From assembly GCA_947589205.1 (NCBI GenBank), contig CANQCJ010000116.1, positions 1-6,871 of the forward strand: a stretch of 6,871 bases of DNA, read 5' to 3'. The stretch's first letter is position 1. Each line of letters begins with the position of its first letter. Below the pieces are notes generated by a model that was not told where the DNA came from, made no database searches, and saw only the letters and a program-made list of their open reading frames with translations. Of this stretch, positions 5,972 through 6,871 are shown piece after piece. Made by a program: the position numbers and the translations under genes. This DNA comes from an uncultured Ruminococcus sp. GTDB taxonomy: Bacteria > Bacillota > Clostridia > Oscillospirales > Ruminococcaceae.

Positions 5972-6871
5972 TTAAAGATTTTTTTCTAAGCTTGAAAGGA
6001 TCTCCTTGAACCATTCCCTATCCCGCCAGCAGTCAAGCTCCTCCGCGTCAAGACCCTTGTCGTCAAGCTTGAAGCGCAGATCGTATGCGGCGCTTTTGTC
6101 GGAGTTTCTCGATGTGCGGCTTATATCGTATTCATAGCCCTCGCCGAAGATCGACGAACGGTGAATGAATTTTTCCGGCAGACTGTCAAACGCTGCCGCG
6201 CAATCAGCGGCGGCTTTTAAATGATACCGCACTTTCTGCTCATCGCCGTAAAGACAGGTATAGAGCTTTGCCAGCCAAAAGTGACGGGTCATTACAAAGC
6301 AATTGAAAAATCCGTACTGACCGTCGTCGAACACCGCGTCGCACATACGTATATACGCTTCGTGTATCTTGATGTAAAGCTCATAGTTCCCTTTGTTGAA
6401 AACGCAGAGATCGTAAAACAAATTGTTTGCCAGCTGCAATATCGTAAACACCGCGTCTATGCAGTTTTCCCTGCCCTTTTCACGGTCGCCCTTTATTTTG
6501 AAAATGTAGTCGAAGAACACCTCGGAGGAAAGAAACATCGGCGGCGCGGATCTTGCAAGCCTTTCGGCTTCATCTGTTCGTCCCGCATACGGCAGATCGT
6601 AGATAAGTATTTGTGTTGCGCTGCGGCGGAATGTCTCATCGGTCGAAACGCTGAGGATCTTTTCTGCCAAAAGAATAGTTTCCTCCCGCTCCTCGTCGGT
6701 CTTTTCCTCGTTGGCGATAAAATGCAATGAGCTCATCAGCCCGTTAAGGCATTCGATCTCACCGGGAAATTCCTCCAGCCCCTTTCGCCAAAGCTCCACC
6801 GCTTCGCGTATCCTTCCCTTGTTGTGAAGCTTTACCGCCTGCTTTTTGTAACAGGCGATCTCTTCTTTTTT
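5972..6871 (-). CDS. TPR-like helical protein, probable C-terminal part of an XRE-family transcriptional regulator (5' partial)
   Basis: The minus-strand frame is open from the right edge (6871) to TAA at 5974-5972, giving 299 residues; the N-terminus lies outside the window. The first in-frame alternative start, GTG at 6799-6797, is probably internal, because the frame continues upstream with a good helical repeat (AVKLHNKGRIREAVELWRKG). The protein is almost all helical and rich in Leu, Glu and Ala. The first 50 residues look like a TPR unit ending EFPGEIECLNGL, and a second unit with GRTDEAERLA lies about 60 residues further on. Similar tails are common behind an N-terminal helix-turn-helix in Firmicute XRE regulators with TPR-like sensor domains. 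The DNA-binding part is not visible here, so this identity is inferred from style alone. It converges on the operon and shares its terminator. A stand-alone TPR protein is the main alternative. Confidence 0.7.
   Translation of the reverse strand, partial: KKEEIACYKKQAVKLHNKGRIREAVELWRKGLEEFPGEIECLNGLMSSLHFIANEEKTDEEREETILLAEKILSVSTDETFRRSATQILIYDLPYAGRTDEAERLARSAPPMFLSSEVFFDYIFKIKGDREKGRENCIDAVFTILQLANNLFYDLCVFNKGNYELYIKIHEAYIRMCDAVFDDGQYGFFNCFVMTRHFWLAKLYTCLYGDEQKVRYHLKAAADCAAAFDSLPEKFIHRSSIFGEGYEYDISRTSRNSDKSAAYDLRFKLDDKGLDAEELDCWRDREWFKEILSSLEKNL

Noticed and set aside
6221..6730. Plus-strand ORF of 169 residues
   Set aside because: Antisense to the TPR-like gene, which has coherent helical repeats and continues to the edge.
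6797..6799. GTG at 6799-6797 as the true start of the right-end gene
   Set aside because: The frame remains open to the edge with continuing helical-repeat sequence, and no good ribosome binding site precedes this codon.

Overview
The window reads like a chromosomal segment from an anaerobic gut or rumen Firmicute, most likely a Ruminococcus/Oscillospiraceae-type Clostridium relative. This is inferred from protein style (short lipoprotein signals, GH26 and GH95 carbohydrate enzymes, a bacterial Na+:neurotransmitter-symporter-family transporter), AT-rich intergenic DNA with sigma-A-type promoters, and strong AGGA-like ribosome binding sites. The genus cannot be fixed from the sequence alone.

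Layout. (1) Positions 1-683, minus strand: the N-terminal half of a sodium-dependent amino-acid transporter (SNF/NSS family), running off the left edge. (2) 684-970: an AT-rich divergent promoter region with a promoter for each direction. The rightward one is a full consensus (TTGACA, 17 bp, TGn-TATAAT). (3) 971-5907, plus strand: a tight three-gene operon. It holds an unrecognised three-segment membrane protein, a cytoplasmic GH95 alpha-L-fucosidase/alpha-L-galactosidase (its start overlaps the previous stop as ATGA), and 21 bp later a lipoprotein with a CBM35-like domain and a GH26 beta-mannanase-like domain. (4) 5928-5969: a hairpin with T-runs on both strands, serving as a bidirectional terminator. 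(5) 5972-6871, minus strand: the C-terminal part of a TPR-like helical protein, probably the tail of an XRE-type regulator, running off the right edge.

How the genes may work together. The operon looks like part of a plant-glycan (hemicellulose) utilisation locus. A surface lipoprotein would bind or process a mannan-like or other beta-glycan outside the cell, and the GH95 enzyme, which has no signal peptide, would remove terminal L-fucose or L-galactose from imported oligosaccharides. No sugar importer or dedicated regulator lies in the window.

The most notable observation is that the GH26-like domain has lost the catalytic acid/base. The usual Trp-Arg-Pro-Leu-His-Glu motif reads Trp-Arg-Pro-Leu-Pro-Val, and a His in the Trp-His-Trp motif is Tyr, while the nucleophile Glu and the aromatic platform remain. 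The protein may be a carbohydrate-binding pseudo-mannanase or an enzyme with a changed mechanism. A second point is that the GH95 enzyme has Thr where bifidobacterial 1,2-alpha-L-fucosidase has His, a position tied to L-fucose versus L-galactose preference.
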